64,000 bases of DNA from NCBI GenBank assembly GCA_013420905.1, contig JAAXNY010000006.1, forward strand, positions 1,302,001 to 1,366,000, in the 5' to 3' direction. The notes below the pieces were generated by a model, which did not search any database, was not told the DNA's origin, and saw only the letters and a program-made list of their open reading frames with translations. The position numbers and the translations under genes were made by a program. This document shows, one piece after another, positions 37,548-51,039 of this stretch (its first letter is position 1; each line of letters starts with the position of its first letter). This stretch comes from Collybia mongolica (lineage: Eukaryota; Basidiomycota; Agaricomycetes; Agaricales; Clitocybaceae).

Positions 37548-40431
37548 TCATTGATGGAGCTCCACCCACACTTCAAGCAACCTGGCCTCTAGACTTTGTT
37601 TCTCCTCTTGCAAAGCGAGGCGTTTCTCTGCGTCCAGTTTGGTACTGGAATACATTGATTGGATCAGTAATAAAAAAAACTAAAATTACAGTAATACTCA
37701 CAAAACGTATCCTCCTTGTCCGTCGTAATGTAAAATCAAGGCATGATACTTCCATAACGAGGGTCGATGCGATACTGTTAACAGCGTAATTCCTAAGGTT
37801 GTCGCATGTTCCATCATCAAACCTTCCATTTCCGTCGGCACCAATGATGTCGCTTCATCTAAGATTGCATACTAATGAGGATGGTTAGCCAAGGCAGGGA
37901 ACTTGAGCGACCCAAATTTTTTGCTTGCCTTGGGATTATGGTAGAACAACCTTGCCCATGCAACCTTCTGTTTATCCCCGCCACTCAACGCATCTCGCCA
38001 TTCCCGAACAGCGTCCCAGCCACCCTCTCGTTCTACAATACTCTCCATCTCCACGATAGACAGAATCCGGAGCAGATCCCTATCAGCTATTCCGCCTAAG
38101 GCAAATACGCCTGTCAAGACCCGATTGAACCGTTCAAGTGAAACAATACATACGTGCTTCCATGTCGGTTTTTGAATGGGGATATATGACCTGGTCGCGG
38201 AGCGTCCCTAGCGACAGGTAGGGGCGCTGAGGGATTAAAATAAACTGAGATGCTGCAGGTTTACGAACAACTCCCCCATACACAGGCCATAAGCCTCCTA
38301 ATATCCTGAAAAGCGAGGATTTCCCGCAACCTAACGTTTATAGTTCTATATTCAGAAGGGTACTATCCCAAAACAAAATACTATGCATACCATTTGGGCC
38401 GACGATGAGAAGATGTTGCTGGAAATTTTTTCTTAGCATCACCAAAAAAACTCACAACGAACAGGACATACTCCGGGCTTGACGTGGAAACTTAAGCTCT
38501 TGACAAGAACATCACCGTTTGGGGTGACGATAGGCACATTCTCAAACTGAATATCCTCCGATTCAATAACTTGACCACGACCCCGAAGTACTGGGAGTCT
38601 ATCAATCCGTAGCAGATGTGTCGGTGTGATAACACTTACTATGTGCATTCTCCCTCGCGCTGCTCACCAAAGCCTTTTCGAACTTACCCTTGCGAACGTC
38701 CTTCATTGTGTCGAGCAGAAGTGAAACTCTCGCAGTGTATCCAGCAAGTTCAGACAGATCCTTGTAAGAGTACATAACTCGCCCGAAAGCATCTGTCAAG
38801 TGATCGAGATAAAGGGTTAGTTTGCAATGATGAAAAATACGCTTCATCATGCCTGAAGATGAAAGCAACAGCCTCCGGTTGGTCACAAAGCCTGGTGAAC
38901 AGGTGTGTGAGTACATGCGCGTTCCGCGTGAGGTTCCTCCTACCTTCCGTTCGACTTCCTAAATCAATCTCGGCACCTGGAATTTTGAAAAACACGGGAA
39001 TAGCGCAAAGGACAAGCTGTTGGGTAAAACTGAGTTGCGATATATATAATAAATTCACCAGCTTCACATACCCCATAACTTCCCCATAGCCACTTGATTA
39101 CGCCTTCTTCGATACACCCGAACCACCATCTTCGGCTCAGAACTTGACTTTCGTGTTTGATTACGGTAGCATATTCTCGCTCCACTAGCATTTTCTCGGA
39201 CTTCTCTCCGCCCATGAACGCGATCTCCTCCGCAAATTCTGCTGATCGCGAGTGTGTGTGGCGGAGAGAACCTGAGAGCTGAGCTGATAATGCCGTATAC
39301 ATCCCAAAGGGGGGCGTCAGGTGCCTTACTACCCGTAGAACGCATGTTAAAATTTTAGAATGACCAACAGTGCGTGATACTCACACATTACCGCAGACGA
39401 TTGTACAAGTATGGTGAGAAGTAATAAACCTTCAGCACCTACGTTTTGCGATAATTGGTAATTATAGAGTATGACATCCAGTACAGGTTTCGCCAAGTTG
39501 GAATATATCGCTGCGAGATGCGTGGAAAACCTTTGTATATCGTGTGTAATCATCCTGTTTAAACCATCCATGTTGAATGATTTGTGTGCTACATAATGAC
39601 AATGAGATATACTCAACTGATCCGGATTTTTCACCCTATCGTCAAGATTGGCTACGCAATAGATTGAGGACTTATACCTGCGTGATGAACAGGAACTCAC
39701 ATAGTTTGTAATAAACCTTGCCTTCAGGTCCTTCTGCCTCCTCGCCCAGATATTGCTTCATGACTTCCCTAGTAAGTCGTGTTCGGTATGCGATTGCAAG
39801 CTTATTCTGAATGTAACTGAGCCAGCTGTTGGTCCATGTCGCAGGGATAGCTACGAGAAGCCAACGGAGAATGTTCCAGAAGAACTGAAGTGGTTGTGCA
39901 CGAACAAGACTGGCAACAATCCTACAACAATACATGAACGTCGTACATTCTCAAGTCTCTGGCATTCACATAATGGTGTTTGGCACTTACTTTCCGTCAA
40001 GAGCAGCAACATATAACGATACTGCAGTCCTAAATACAAGCAAACTGGAGTGCATGACCAACAATAGTGCTTCCTTGGACCGGATGCTTGGAATAACAAT
40101 TCGGAGAATTGTTGACAGGCGTTGATAGAACAACGCGTCGACCTAGGAAATATATGTCAAACAACTTCAGACGGCGAGCACGGTGACCGACTGCAACCCG
40201 AGAAGGCTTTCCTGCCTCCTCTCCGTCATCTTTCCCCTTCCCCTTTCCTGTGGAGCTCGATGGATTACTTGGACGAGTCGACAGGCCACGATACGTAGAA
40301 CTGAGAACGTAGAAAATGAAGGCGGTATTCAAGCAACGTTGAACCAATGGCCGATGGACAGAGTACACTTGAGAGAACTGAGTGAAATGTTCTTTGAAAG
40401 ATTTGGAACGGAGGATGGAAAACGCAGCCAT
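37548..40431 (-). CDS. Peroxisomal ABC half-transporter, subfamily D (Pxa1/Pxa2, ALDP-like)
   Basis: ABCD proteins import long-chain acyl-CoA into peroxisomes for beta-oxidation and act as dimers. ATG 40431 gives [20 protein letters not shown]. The TM domain includes [40 protein letters not shown] and the EAA-like [16 protein letters not shown]. The nucleotide-binding domain has Walker A GPNGCGKSS split by an intron (about 38335-38395). It also has [20 protein letters not shown], signature [16 protein letters not shown] and Walker [11 protein letters not shown], where most family members read DECTSAV. The H-loop is [11 protein letters not shown]. The stop is TGA 37550-37548 after [12 protein letters not shown]. 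Exons are short with about 50 bp introns. Pxa1 and Pxa2 cannot be told apart here. Confidence 0.9.
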
Positions 40432-40721
40432 GATCCAATTTCAGCAGGGTCGGCGCTGGCGCCTGTCAGTGGAGGCGATAACCCTTCAATATGTTCGGAG
40501 GAAGTGGCTAGGATAATGTCTCCCCCAGTAGCGCCAGTTACACTTGCAGAGCTTGAATTTCCAGGAAGTGAAAGACGTGTTCACAAATTGGAAACGATCT
40601 CCGAGCACGGTAAAATGAACAGAATTGCATGTGATTCTAAATCCCTTGAGAAGTATGTATCATCTAATCTGATAAATATTTATGGTAATTATACCTTGAA
40701 GATTTCTGATTAATCCGAACA

Positions 40722-41884
40722 TTATATTTTACCTTCGCTCCTCGCTTTACGCACCCATCGAACAACCTCAGCCCAGTCCTTCACCCGATACAATGGAGTT
40801 CCTTCTGGGACGTCAAGCGTCTCATCCTTCCAAAACTCTCTGCCTCCTTCAGCCTCCAGCCGACGATCAAAGGACATCTCCTCCCGCAGGTCACTGGGGT
40901 TAGAGATCCTCTTGTTCCAGGAGTAATCTCCAAACAAGAGGACCGGTGTGTGTTTCTTTGCAGTAACACACTGAACCGCATTTTCAGACGAGTCGTCAAT
41001 AAGTAATATAGCTCCAAGGTCCGTGCAAACCTAAACTCGAAAGATCAGACCTTTTTGTTCTTCATTCTCTGGTATGATTCATACTTGAGCTTTACTTAAT
41101 TTCGTGACGACTTCATGTCCAGTTTTATGTGTGTCCTTGAATTGGCCTGTGCAGATCACACTGTCAAACATACCTATTGTCAAAGAAGCTCTATCTTAAT
41201 GGTGCAAGAACTAGAATCTTGGACATTCACTTACCCGGAAAGTTCTTGTTGACCCATTCCCAGCTCTTGTCTACATAATCTTGTGCCCTTGCAGTTACTA
41301 TAATCAACCTATATCCCATGTCTCGCAGCGATTGTACCCCCTCGCGTGCACCTGGCACAGGTTTGGTATTATAGAGCAGGGGTGTGGTATAAAACTCCTT
41401 AACCTTTTCGAAGGTATCTTTTACGCTTCCCCAGAATGGATTCTTTTCACCGTCTGAGGTGGTGCTCAAGTAATGGTGCTGGCGAAGTAGAACATACCTT
41501 CCAGTAATAATAGTCTAATGGTATTCATTGAGTTTAGTTACTTGCATGATAGCCTGATTGCGTCGTACTTACAGTAAAACATGGAAAGATCCATTGTGGT
41601 CCCATACTCCGCGTTATGCCCTTTTCGAATGTAAGTTTGCCTGGAATCGGTTATCACTGGTGCTAAATAACTGGCTTACAGTCTGCTACAGCCTGATTAG
41701 TCTGACTGAGAACATCGTCAAGATCTATTGCAATTACAGGTCCCGAGGAAGATGGTGGAGAAATGATTGTGAGCTTCTCGAGGGCTTCACGTTCGGCCAC
41801 CTCGTTATCTTCGGGGACGCCCTCAAACTCAGATTGTTCAGGAGTTGGAGATTCGAGGCGTAGACGTGATCCAGCTGCAGACAT
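40722..41884 (-). CDS. HAD-superfamily protein of the 5'(3')-deoxyribonucleotidase (NT5C-like) family
   Basis: ATG 41884 gives MSAAGSRLRLESPTPEQSEF. The HAD motif I is VIAIDLDDVLSQTNQAVAD (DxD nucleophile pair). Next come NPFWGSVKDTFEKVKEFY and PVPGAREGVQSLRDMGYRLI with motif II in IVTARAQDYVDKSW. Motif IV-like acidic residues are in ILLIDDSSENAVQCV. The C-terminus is a long basic/acidic helix, RVKDWAEVVRWVRKARSEGK, ending 40722. Related fungal proteins are annotated as nucleotidase-like with no proven substrate. Confidence 0.8.
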
Positions 41885-42087
41885 GACTTCAACCGTGCAG
41901 TTTGCAATTCAGGCTTTGCGAATCAAACTGGTAACTGATCGCTAACCAAGCCTAATCAGTGTTATTGAGTAAATCTCCGCTACCCTCCCAAGTCAAACAA
42001 AATAATTGAATCGGGCGTCAGTCACGTGATGAATTCCCCATCTGTTACAAATAATTCGGCCATGCCTTCAAGTTAACAAGCTTACTA

Positions 42088-42106
42088 CCCGTGCCTTTGG
42101 CACGGG
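42088..42106. repeat. Short GC-rich hairpin
   Basis: CCCGTGCC and GGCACGGG form a perfect 8 bp stem around TTT, followed by a G run, at the sharp transition from gene-rich to AT-rich DNA. It could be an end of a decayed repeat element; no partner copy is seen in the window. Confidence 0.5.
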
Positions 42107-42237
42107 GGGGTGGCTTGTCCATTCTGAGGGCAAATAATATTTACACAAATATATAAAGGGAGTTCCAGATATATGGTCACTGGAGTGTGGATTGCAGTTG
42201 GCCACAAATGGCATTGTTTTTTTTCCCCCATACCACA

Positions 42238-42575
42238 GGCCCCTGGAAGCTCCCCTATATGTTTGGGAATTTTTTGTGGATTTGAGACTCCCAAAATGAT
42301 GATTTTCCCAGCCCAAAATAGTAGATCTGAGTGATTCTGGCAAAATCCTTGGCCTAAATATAGCAGATTTCAGACCTTCCTTGAGGATTTTTTCCAAGTA
42401 ATGGGTCACTGGTTCATTTGATCTGTTTCAGTTTGAGAAGAGCCAGAGCCCAGATTCACAATCCTCAAAAAGCACTAAAATATGTTTTATGATATAAGCC
42501 CTGGCCCATATAGTGGATTTAAGGCCCATTCTGGTGAAAAACTTCTCCAAACATATAGGGGAGCTTCCAGGGGCC
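42238..42575. repeat. Fold-back element with 29 bp perfect inverted repeats
   Basis: The arm at 42238-42266 (GGCCCCTGGAAGCTCCCCTA...) is the exact reverse complement of 42547-42575, separated by 280 bp. Matches weaken outside the arms. The sequence between has no ORF. It may be a small fold-back transposon or inverted duplication. Confidence 0.75.
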
Positions 42576-45041
42576 TCATACCACTCTAAGGAACAACTGT
42601 AAAGTTGAAATTTACAACAAAATACCTTGGTATTTCAGGAGAGATTCATCTGCTTCATTCTTATTTTTACTGTGGCAAGGATAGATAATGAATCATGATT
42701 ATGGCTTTTAGTTTTGTAAATGAGATGGTAATTAGTCTCATAACAAATACATGTGATATGTTCCTGCCTACAATCAAGGCACTCTCTAGATTGCACACAA
42801 TCTTATATATTTCCCTGTATACCTCAATTGAGCCTCAAAACTATTATGCATGCTTTGATAAGTATTTTGTAATCAACAGGCTATGGCCATGAAACTTTAT
42901 CAAATTGATTTGACCTTTCCAAAATGTTCTATGAGAGGGGAGAAAGAAGAATGACACCACTTCCAGATCCCAGCAACAAATGGACACATGAGCTAGTAGT
43001 TAGAAGCCTGAGGGCACACATTATACAAATTTGATGCTGGACGCTTTTTGCTCACATGACTAAATGATGTGTCTGATGGCACATGCCGCCTGCTTCTGTT
43101 TCAGGCATCCGTTCAATATTTGTCATCTTTCTCTGATTAGTCATATTTTTAGTCAGCAAAGCAAATATTAGGTCAGCAAAGCTAGGGTCAAAACACCCAG
43201 ATGTTTTAATGTATAGGACATTGACGCCGCCACTGAAAATGGCCCGCTAAAAATTAGCCAAGCACTTCACTGGCCCTAGTCACTGCTGGCACTAAGCCAT
43301 TTTTCCAGAGGAAATATGAGGTTCAAAAAAATGTCTTATCATTTCCAGCACATATATTTAAATAAAAAGTCATGAATACTTTTGTCCAACCTACTCGGGA
43401 TAAACTTGCCATCTATAAAAAATGTTTCCTTTGCTTATGTTTGCCATTGGTTGACAGAAATTTCTTTGAGAAGCAGATCAGGAAAATGTGATGTATTTCC
43501 TTTGTGGTTTTTTCCGAAACACTTTTTGTTCTTCTTTGACTATTTCAGCAGGATAAAGAGAAAATATTTCCCAGAGGTGTTTCTCAGTGGAAAATCTTCT
43601 CTTTATCTTGGAGATATATGCAAACTCCCATGTTTCTCAAAGTCAAACTGCCAGAAATGGAAAAATGTCAAATATTTCCTTCAGAAACATGGGCATTTGA
43701 ATGTATCCCCAAGATGATTGGGAAATTCTTCCAAGAAAAATATAGCTTGGAAAATACTTCACCTTTATCACAAACAAGGATGGGAAGCATTTTCGTCAGA
43801 AACACAAAGGAAAGACCCTGCATTGTTCTGCTCTGCATTTTAAGGAAAAATCTACAACTAACCTTGAAATAATCTTTTGACAAACATACCAAATGAATAG
43901 TGAGTTCATCTCAGATTTATTCAAGAGAAATATTCATGATTTTTCTAGGAGGAAAATGTGGTGGAATTGACAAGACATTTATCCGAATCCTGTATTTCCT
44001 CAAGATAAATTCCTGGCTGCCAGCAGTGACTAGTGTTAGGTGGAGGAAACAATATTTCTAAACTGATAACATAACTCACTGGACAAATGGACGCTGAAAA
44101 TCCCACGCCTCAACCAGTCACTTTCTCATTTCGACAATTTCAAGCCAAGTAGAGCGAGTATTACCTCCAAGTTTTTCTTAACCTCTTTGGACATTATGCA
44201 GCTAGTACAATACTCCATTAGAAACATCTTAAATATCTTCCTACTTTGAGATAATCAATGTTATTAAATTGTGATCACTATCTGGGCCTGTAAGCCATAC
44301 ATCTACTTTTTGGTGCCAAAGCTGTTCTTTTCCATTTAAAAGTGCTGTATGCTAGTTTCTGACCCCCATAGGTATATAACTACAATAGCTTAGACAGTCA
44401 GTATGTCCTCCATTGAACAGTTATTTTATATGCAAGATAAGGCAGATTTGTGCCTGTCTGATGTTGTTGTTCTCTTATACAACTCACCCAGGTCATCTCA
44501 TAGCAGCCAAAAGCACTACCTACTACATAATAATGTACCCTCAAAGTTTTGTGTCAATCCATGGTCTGTGGGTTGTGTTTCAGTAAAGTGAGTGTTTAGA
44601 CCAGGTATTGGGAAGTGTGAATCTGGTCACAACAATATATTCACTCCACTGACTCATTTCCTACCCATAAGAGTTGGTATTCTGGGGTAGTTACAACCCA
44701 ATGGGCCTAAAGTGTTATATACAGGTGCTAGAAACAATGTTGGGTCAATAGGATATTCAAAAAAAAGGGGTGACCAGTTGACCAGTGACTAAAGCTGAAA
44801 AAAGCACTCAGAAACCCTGTGCAGAAAATTATATTCTGAATAAGATATCAAATTTCTTTCGGTAGGACTACTTCTAAGCTAAAGAGGACACATTCGGACA
44901 GCTTATGAGACCCCAACAAGAATATCATCTTATGTTTTGCATGTGTAAGGCCAAAAATAGTCAAAAAGTGACCGGTTGTCCAATGAGTTACGTAATGATA
45001 TACATCAAATGTGTTAAACTTTAATCACTATGTAAAAAACT

Positions 45042-45758
45042 TCACACGACTTGAGTGATCTTATTGAGCAGCGTCTCAGCATTTGTATATGGAGAAAAGG
45101 ATGTATTTTACCTTGCCCGTCTCGACAGCGTAGACCCACCCGGTAATCTTTGTGTCCTTCAACACAAGTGGGTTCTCCTCCAGAAATGCGGCATCGTTCT
45201 TCACAGACTCCTCCAGGTTATTGAACTCGAGGAAGTCAATCTTATCAACCTGGTCAGCAACCGCTGTATTTCCAGGATCTGCGTCCTTGATGATCTTGCG
45301 AAGTTGGTCCGTGGAAAACGTAAACATCCCACAGTCCGTGTGATGGATCACTGCTATTTCCCGTGTACCAAGAAGCCGTTGGGATATTATGATACTACGG
45401 AGCGCGTCTTTTCTGTGGATTTCAGGTAGAATCGTGACTTTATTTCATATTCAAAGACAAAACGCACGTTAAACCACCTGCGTTTCTTATGACATGGGCT
45501 TCTCCCAATTGGATCCCAAGCTGACTAGCGGGCCTTCATGATCCGGTCAGTCGCAAACTACTTGAGAGAAACAGGCTCTGTTACTCGACTCGAGCATCTA
45601 TACAGGTAACTAGGGGTGCGTCATTAAACAATAAGGTTGGTCGTACGACGAGTCACACCTATGATGCATTTCTTGGATGGTGGCAACGGCAGATGGCCTT
45701 TGTTAAAGCTGGAGACATACTGCTCGTTGTGTTTAGCGAAATCAAGATGAGCAGCCAT
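45042..45758 (-). CDS. Beta-class carbonic anhydrase
   Basis: It interconverts CO2 and bicarbonate at a zinc site. ATG 45758 gives MAAHLDFAKHNEQYVSSFNK. Splicing joins KKCII to VTCIDARVEPASQLGIQLGE, giving the CxDxR zinc/active-site motif. AHVIRN follows, and then IHHTDCGMFTF supplies the His and second Cys ligands. The last coding intron (donor after GWVYAVETGK) leads to ITQVV-stop (TGA 45044-45042). The size, about 170 aa, fits the compact beta-CA clade. The gene stands alone between AT-rich blocks. A tail-less cytosolic form is likely; no targeting signal is seen. Confidence 0.88.
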
Positions 45759-46579
45759 GGTGAGAATTGAAGGGCAACATTGAAAGAGGACCTTTAAAAC
45801 ATGATTCCCGTGTCCAGGAGCCGATATGGAATGGCATATGGGTGGTGTGGATGATGCCAGATCGCGCAATTACGACGCCACACTATGAGTCGTGGGTAGA
45901 TGGTTTCCAGTTCGCAGTTGAATAGGGTGGACATACTGTCAAAGGATGAGAAATGTTTTCGAAAGGATTGTCATTGATTGGTTAATCTTTGGATCTTTCT
46001 TGTATCAGCCGTAACACCTAAGAATACATGAATTACTTATAAAAGTCATGGATGGATGTGCAAAGGTCATTTGATTATCGTATCAGAGATTCAGAATGTT
46101 CAGAAATGTCAAAACGATGTTCATGATGTGTAAGTATTACTTAGCGCGGTAATATGGAGTGGGACATCGAGGCACCACTACTTTTGGATAGTAGTGAAGT
46201 CAGCATCACGGAAATGCCCTTTTATTCGGTGATAAAAGTATTGTGAACATCGTAAGGAGAGAGAATGGGCCTTCATCAAAAAATCGGGCTCAGAGAGTGA
46301 TGGTAGCAGGATTTTAGAGGGAAACATATACAGGGTGAGTTGTATTTTGAATGTTCTGAGTTGTATAGAGGTTATTCGGCAGATTTTTCCATGGGCCAAG
46401 TTATATCACCCGAAAATTATATCTCCACCAATGAAAAAAAATGGGGTCTACAAAAGTAGCGCTGACTTTTGTCCTACATTATACATACATAGTTAGCACC
46501 GTTGACGTCACGTGTCAGTACTTCAGTCACGAACCAGCACAACGACTCGACCAAATTCCTGGTTGTAAATCTGACCCAG
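45759..46579. other. Divergent intergenic region
   Basis: About 0.8 kb separates the carbonic anhydrase and RINT1/TIP20 starts, so it should hold both promoters. No conserved frame or repeat stands out. Confidence 0.6.
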
Positions 46580-49500
46580 ATGATGACCTCACAACAAGTT
46601 CGAACTTTGCTGGAGCCTCCGAGTACGGGTAATTCTAATGCCCAAACAATATCATTCCTCAATTCGCACTTCGAGTCATTGGACGATCTCATTGAACTTG
46701 AATCGTTGGTGGTGCAGGCAAAGCAACATAGCGACATGCTCTTGACTAACGTGCGCCCATTTTAACTTTCTATTCCCAGTGCGAGACTAGTTCTCAAGAC
46801 AGTTCGGTAGCTCAGCTGTCTCGGTCGCGTTCAATTATTGATGCCTTGCTTGCGGAAACACAATCCTCAGCCACAATCCAATTCCATACCGCCCAGGAAT
46901 TGTCTCTAGTCCGACATTCTTTGATGGATGACTTATCCGACCTTTGTAAAGACTTCGTCTCCGCGATGTCTGATGGCGAGAGGAAATCCACGCTCCTTGA
47001 AGATATCGACACTCTACACCGTAATTTGAAAGAATTACAGAGCGTGAAAGGTTATGTCCAAATCATACAGCATGTACTTTATTTAAGGTAAGACTGTACT
47101 CGAACTTTCCGGCCTCTTTAATAGAAGCGTTGTTAGCGAAGCGTCTGTGCAGCAAATTCGCACGGCAGGATCGTCAATCTCTTCTGCGTCCCTCAGTCAA
47201 TTTCTGTCACTCCAGAAGTTTGTAACGAGAGTCTCGGGGGCTTGCACCGGTGTGGAAAATGATTTAGAGGAGCAAAGTCTTCATCTAGTCGTTTTTCTTG
47301 ATAAGGTTCGTGACAAAACTTGGGTAGATATGAAAGGTACTCTATCAACGTAGGTTTCGGTAGTTCAGGCCAAGATCTTCTACAGCTGACGGATCGTTCT
47401 AAGAATACTCGGCGACGCAGCCGAAAAGATCGGGTGGCCAATGCCTGTCGATTACTTGTCAGCCTCCTCAGAAGCTCGAGGGCATTTTGAAAAAGCATTT
47501 CTCAATTTGTTAAAGCTACAATACTTGTTTGTCGAACTCAAGCCATCGCATCTTCATATACTCATGTTCTCATGGAAGAGGTGAAAACATTCGACTTGAT
47601 GTAACCGCATCTACTAGGAAGAATGGGTTGTACCCGTTACAGGCCCTTGTTCACCCTGTATCACTGCGCTTCAAGTATCATTTTGAAGGGAATCGCCTGA
47701 CTAATAGACTGGACAAGGTACCTTATCATAGTTCCAAATGGTCAGCTAACTCATCTGATGTTGTCTTCTGCCAGCCTGAATGGTACTTTACTCATATCCT
47801 CAATGTCGCGCATGAACACCGTCCATTTATGGAGTCAATTATTCAAAACCTGCTTGCATCCTCAGATTATCCACACGTGAATGCATGGGTAAGCCGCCCT
47901 ACCCTCCAATAAGCCTCATTAACTTTTGTCAGCTTGAATTTACCTTACAACTACTTCCTCTACTTTCCCGAAAGCTAAAGCACACGATTCCATCCCTTCT
48001 CCCTCATCCTCCCTTATTGGCCCACACAATTTATCAGGCATTAACATTTGATGCTGCCCTCTCCGAGGAGGGGTTTCAGTTGCTTGGTACTTCCGTGATC
48101 TCAAGTTACCAAGTAAGAAAGTGGGAGGGTGTTAGTGAGGTGATCTTAGGGAACCTGCAATGGTTTGAAGTCTGGCTCATGGGGGAAAAGAAATGTGCAC
48201 CCCTCATTCTATTCAATTCATCCATCGCTCAAATAGTTCATTTTCAGTTGCAGAGGGCCAATATCATGAAATTATCAGCGCAAGTGATGCGTGGCTCATT
48301 GCTGACGAGGGTGATGAAAACAATCACGGTTTACATGGTGCCAGTGAAAAGTCGACGAATTCGGCACGGAGAATAAAGGCCTTGGTTGAACAAGTGACAG
48401 GTAAATTCTGGCATCTTCATGTGTTTCTGCCTTCATAAGCTTGTGGCAGATCGATACTCACCGCTCCCCAATTTCAATCAAAAAACACGTTTTTTGCTCT
48501 CTATTCAACTACCTTTGTTAGAAAATTACCATGGCCGTGTTGCTTCTTCACTGGATGCATTTGAGGCCCTTTCATCCGCCTTTGTACGTGCTGTGCCTGG
48601 CGCTTTGAATGTCAGCCTTGGTGGGAAAGAAGAAGGAGGTGTTCATGTTGATACGAGGCAACTGACAAGTGGGGTTGAGGGTGTTCAGCGTTTGTGTAAA
48701 GCGTTATTGAGCGCAAGGTTCATCGAAGCCTCAATGAAGTCATGGGGTGAAGAACTGGTGAGTTTGCAGACACTTTTCCGAATACTATCTTATTAAAACT
48801 TCCTTGATCAAGATCTTCCTCGAACTTTGGGCAGAAATCAAACGAAAACCAACCCTACGCTCCAGAGTGGTTGCTCATCATCTACTGCCTGATACAACCT
48901 CCGATGCGCCTGATGTTCATGGAGACATTCTGTTTGATGAAATAATCACACAATATCAAAGGCTTGGTGCACGAGTGGAAGAAATGATCGTTCACCAAGT
49001 GTGTGGCGAAATTGAAAGCGTATTAAAATCCCATTTGACCAACCCATCGTTAGTGCAGTTTATTTGTTTAATGTACATGGAACCGTGTATTCATATTTGT
49101 TCTACAGACTGACCTCAAACTCAGGGCCCATAAGTGATATATTTCTGTCTCAAACACTCCTGGTCCCAGTCGCTCTCCTCTCATCCCATCTGACTTTCCT
49201 TCGCATGACACTTCCCCGATCCACTCTGACAGCTTTATACAGACGTATCGCATCTCGATTATCAGAACACATCCTCCATCGCCAAATAATCTATCGAAGC
49301 CAATTTAAACAACTTGAAGCTAGGAACATATTGGCAGAATGCGAATTATGGGCTCAAACTTGTCACAGCGCACTGTGCGGAGGGCTCGGAGGTGGGGGGG
49401 AGAGGGTTGATGCCCCTTGGGGGAAGCTACTTCAGGCAGCGAAATTTGCTAGCGCTGAGGGTGACTTGTTCACTGCGATTGCCGACGCAACTTTTGGTTT

Positions 49501-49633
49501 GCTAACAGAGGAAGAATGGGAAGCTTCCATGATGCAGATCACGGGTACCGTTGAGATGGGAAGAGAAGAAGTAGCGAGAATACTGAAGCGTCGGTCGGAT
49601 TCCGACCATTGGCGCCTCAATAGTGACATGTAA
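46580..49633 (+). CDS. RINT1/TIP20 family Golgi-ER vesicle-tethering protein
   Basis: Tip20/RINT1 is a subunit of the Dsl1/NRZ complex that tethers COPI vesicles at the ER. The likely start ATG 46580 gives MMTSQQVRTLLEPPST. An N-terminal coiled-coil region follows (SHFESLDDLIELESLVVQAK, LLEDIDTLHRNLKELQSVKG). The RINT1 domain shows NGLYPLQALVHPVSLRFKYH, PEWYFTHILNVAHEHRPFME, FNQKTRFLLSIQLPLLENYH and FFLELWAEIK-like sequence. The C-terminus has ARNILAECELWAQTCHSALC, then AKFASAEGDLFTAIADATFG, with stop at 49631-49633. There are eight or so exons. Sequence identity to yeast Tip20 is low by nature, but the domain order fits. Confidence 0.82.
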
Positions 49634-51039
49634 CTGGTCAGCTACTTCTTCATCTGAAGTCAGGTCCCTTGCCGAATTAATATGACACTCATGTAAAATT
49701 TCATTCTCCTTCATTGGTCAAACATTTACAAGTCAATACAAGAAGTTAGAACAAGAAAGAGATTGATAAGGTAGAGGCAATTCATACTCATCTATGTGTG
49801 AGATGATGTGACATGGGCTTAGCATGTTGGTCTGATACATCCATGACCCTGCAACAACTTGAGGTAGAGGGCCACTACTGGCATATATGAGTCCTTATGT
49901 TTCTTTTGATTAACTTTTCTTCATATATCTAGAACTAGGTTGTTGCAATAGACTAGCTATCTAGAATCTCTTCAACTTTATATTACTTTTTGTCATTGAT
50001 AAGTTTGGTTCTGGAACACTTGTTAGGCACTGTCCTAGAATTAGGTTGCAGGGTACAGGAAGTAGCTTGACAACATGGAAGACCTGATGGATGCACAACA
50101 TGAAGATGTAATATGACCACACATTTGAGCTTGTCAAATACTTGTTGCCCTTCCATAAGGGATCATGTTGCCAAGAAGCTTGGGCAGGGAGCAGTATATA
50201 CAGTTGTTGATGGGTGCCACATCACCCATCAGCCTTGTTGTCAACCACCACCACTACATCCCCAGCTGCCCCTCCCATCACCAACAACTGCCTGCCCACA
50301 TCTGCTAGTGAGCAGCTAGCATGATGGACATGGGTAGTGCAGTGGTTATTCCATGTGGTAGAACCATCACCTAGTGGGTGGGTGTGCACCCCTGGATGTG
50401 CTGTCTAGACCAAGTAGTGCCAACCACCCCTGTGCCCAAACCAGGTGTGTGTAAGGGGAGTGCATATGTGCCCCACATCTAGTTGCTCAGATATACTTTG
50501 CTCTATTGTATATACACCTATATGCTGTTGTATACCTTGAGACTACCTTAGTGTAATTCTATCTACCTTGTGATACAGGAGGCCAGCTACTGCAGCAGTA
50601 TGCAACACAACCTACCCCTTGCACACCCTATACCAAAAAGCACTAATACAAAACCAAATAAGGGGGCAGTGGTAGTTGAGAACAGCAGGGGAATGGCAGG
50701 CTTGTGTGGGGGACAAGTTCTTGTATAGACTTATATTTTATTTGATATAAGGGAGTAATATCAATCCAAATGCCTATAATAGAAACATGTTCCCACAGTA
50801 TTGAAATGTATATCAAATATTCAACATTTAACAATTTTTTCCTAGTCTTGCATCCTGGGTTAATCAAGAACTTATCAGATATGCTAAAAATAGAAATATG
50901 ATCATCAAAGGCAAACTTCAAATAAATGTATATATGCCTGTCAAATGTTTTTTTGTATTATTACATACTATATTTAACCATACTCATATAGCTAGCCATT
51001 GACAAGAGATGGAGTATTATAGATTCCAGGAACATCCAC

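Larger units (their letters stand above)
41885..45041. other. 3.1 kb AT-rich, gene-free region
   Basis: After the nucleotidase-like gene the composition drops to clearly AT-rich. All frames are short (the longest is 113 codons, unconserved). Apart from the hairpin and the fold-back listed separately, I see no recognisable coding domain. Ancient, decayed transposable elements are the likely content. Confidence 0.6.

Noticed and set aside
42695..44591. ORFs of 60-111 codons in the AT-rich block
   Set aside because: Low-complexity Phe/Lys/Ser-rich translations typical of random AT-rich DNA.
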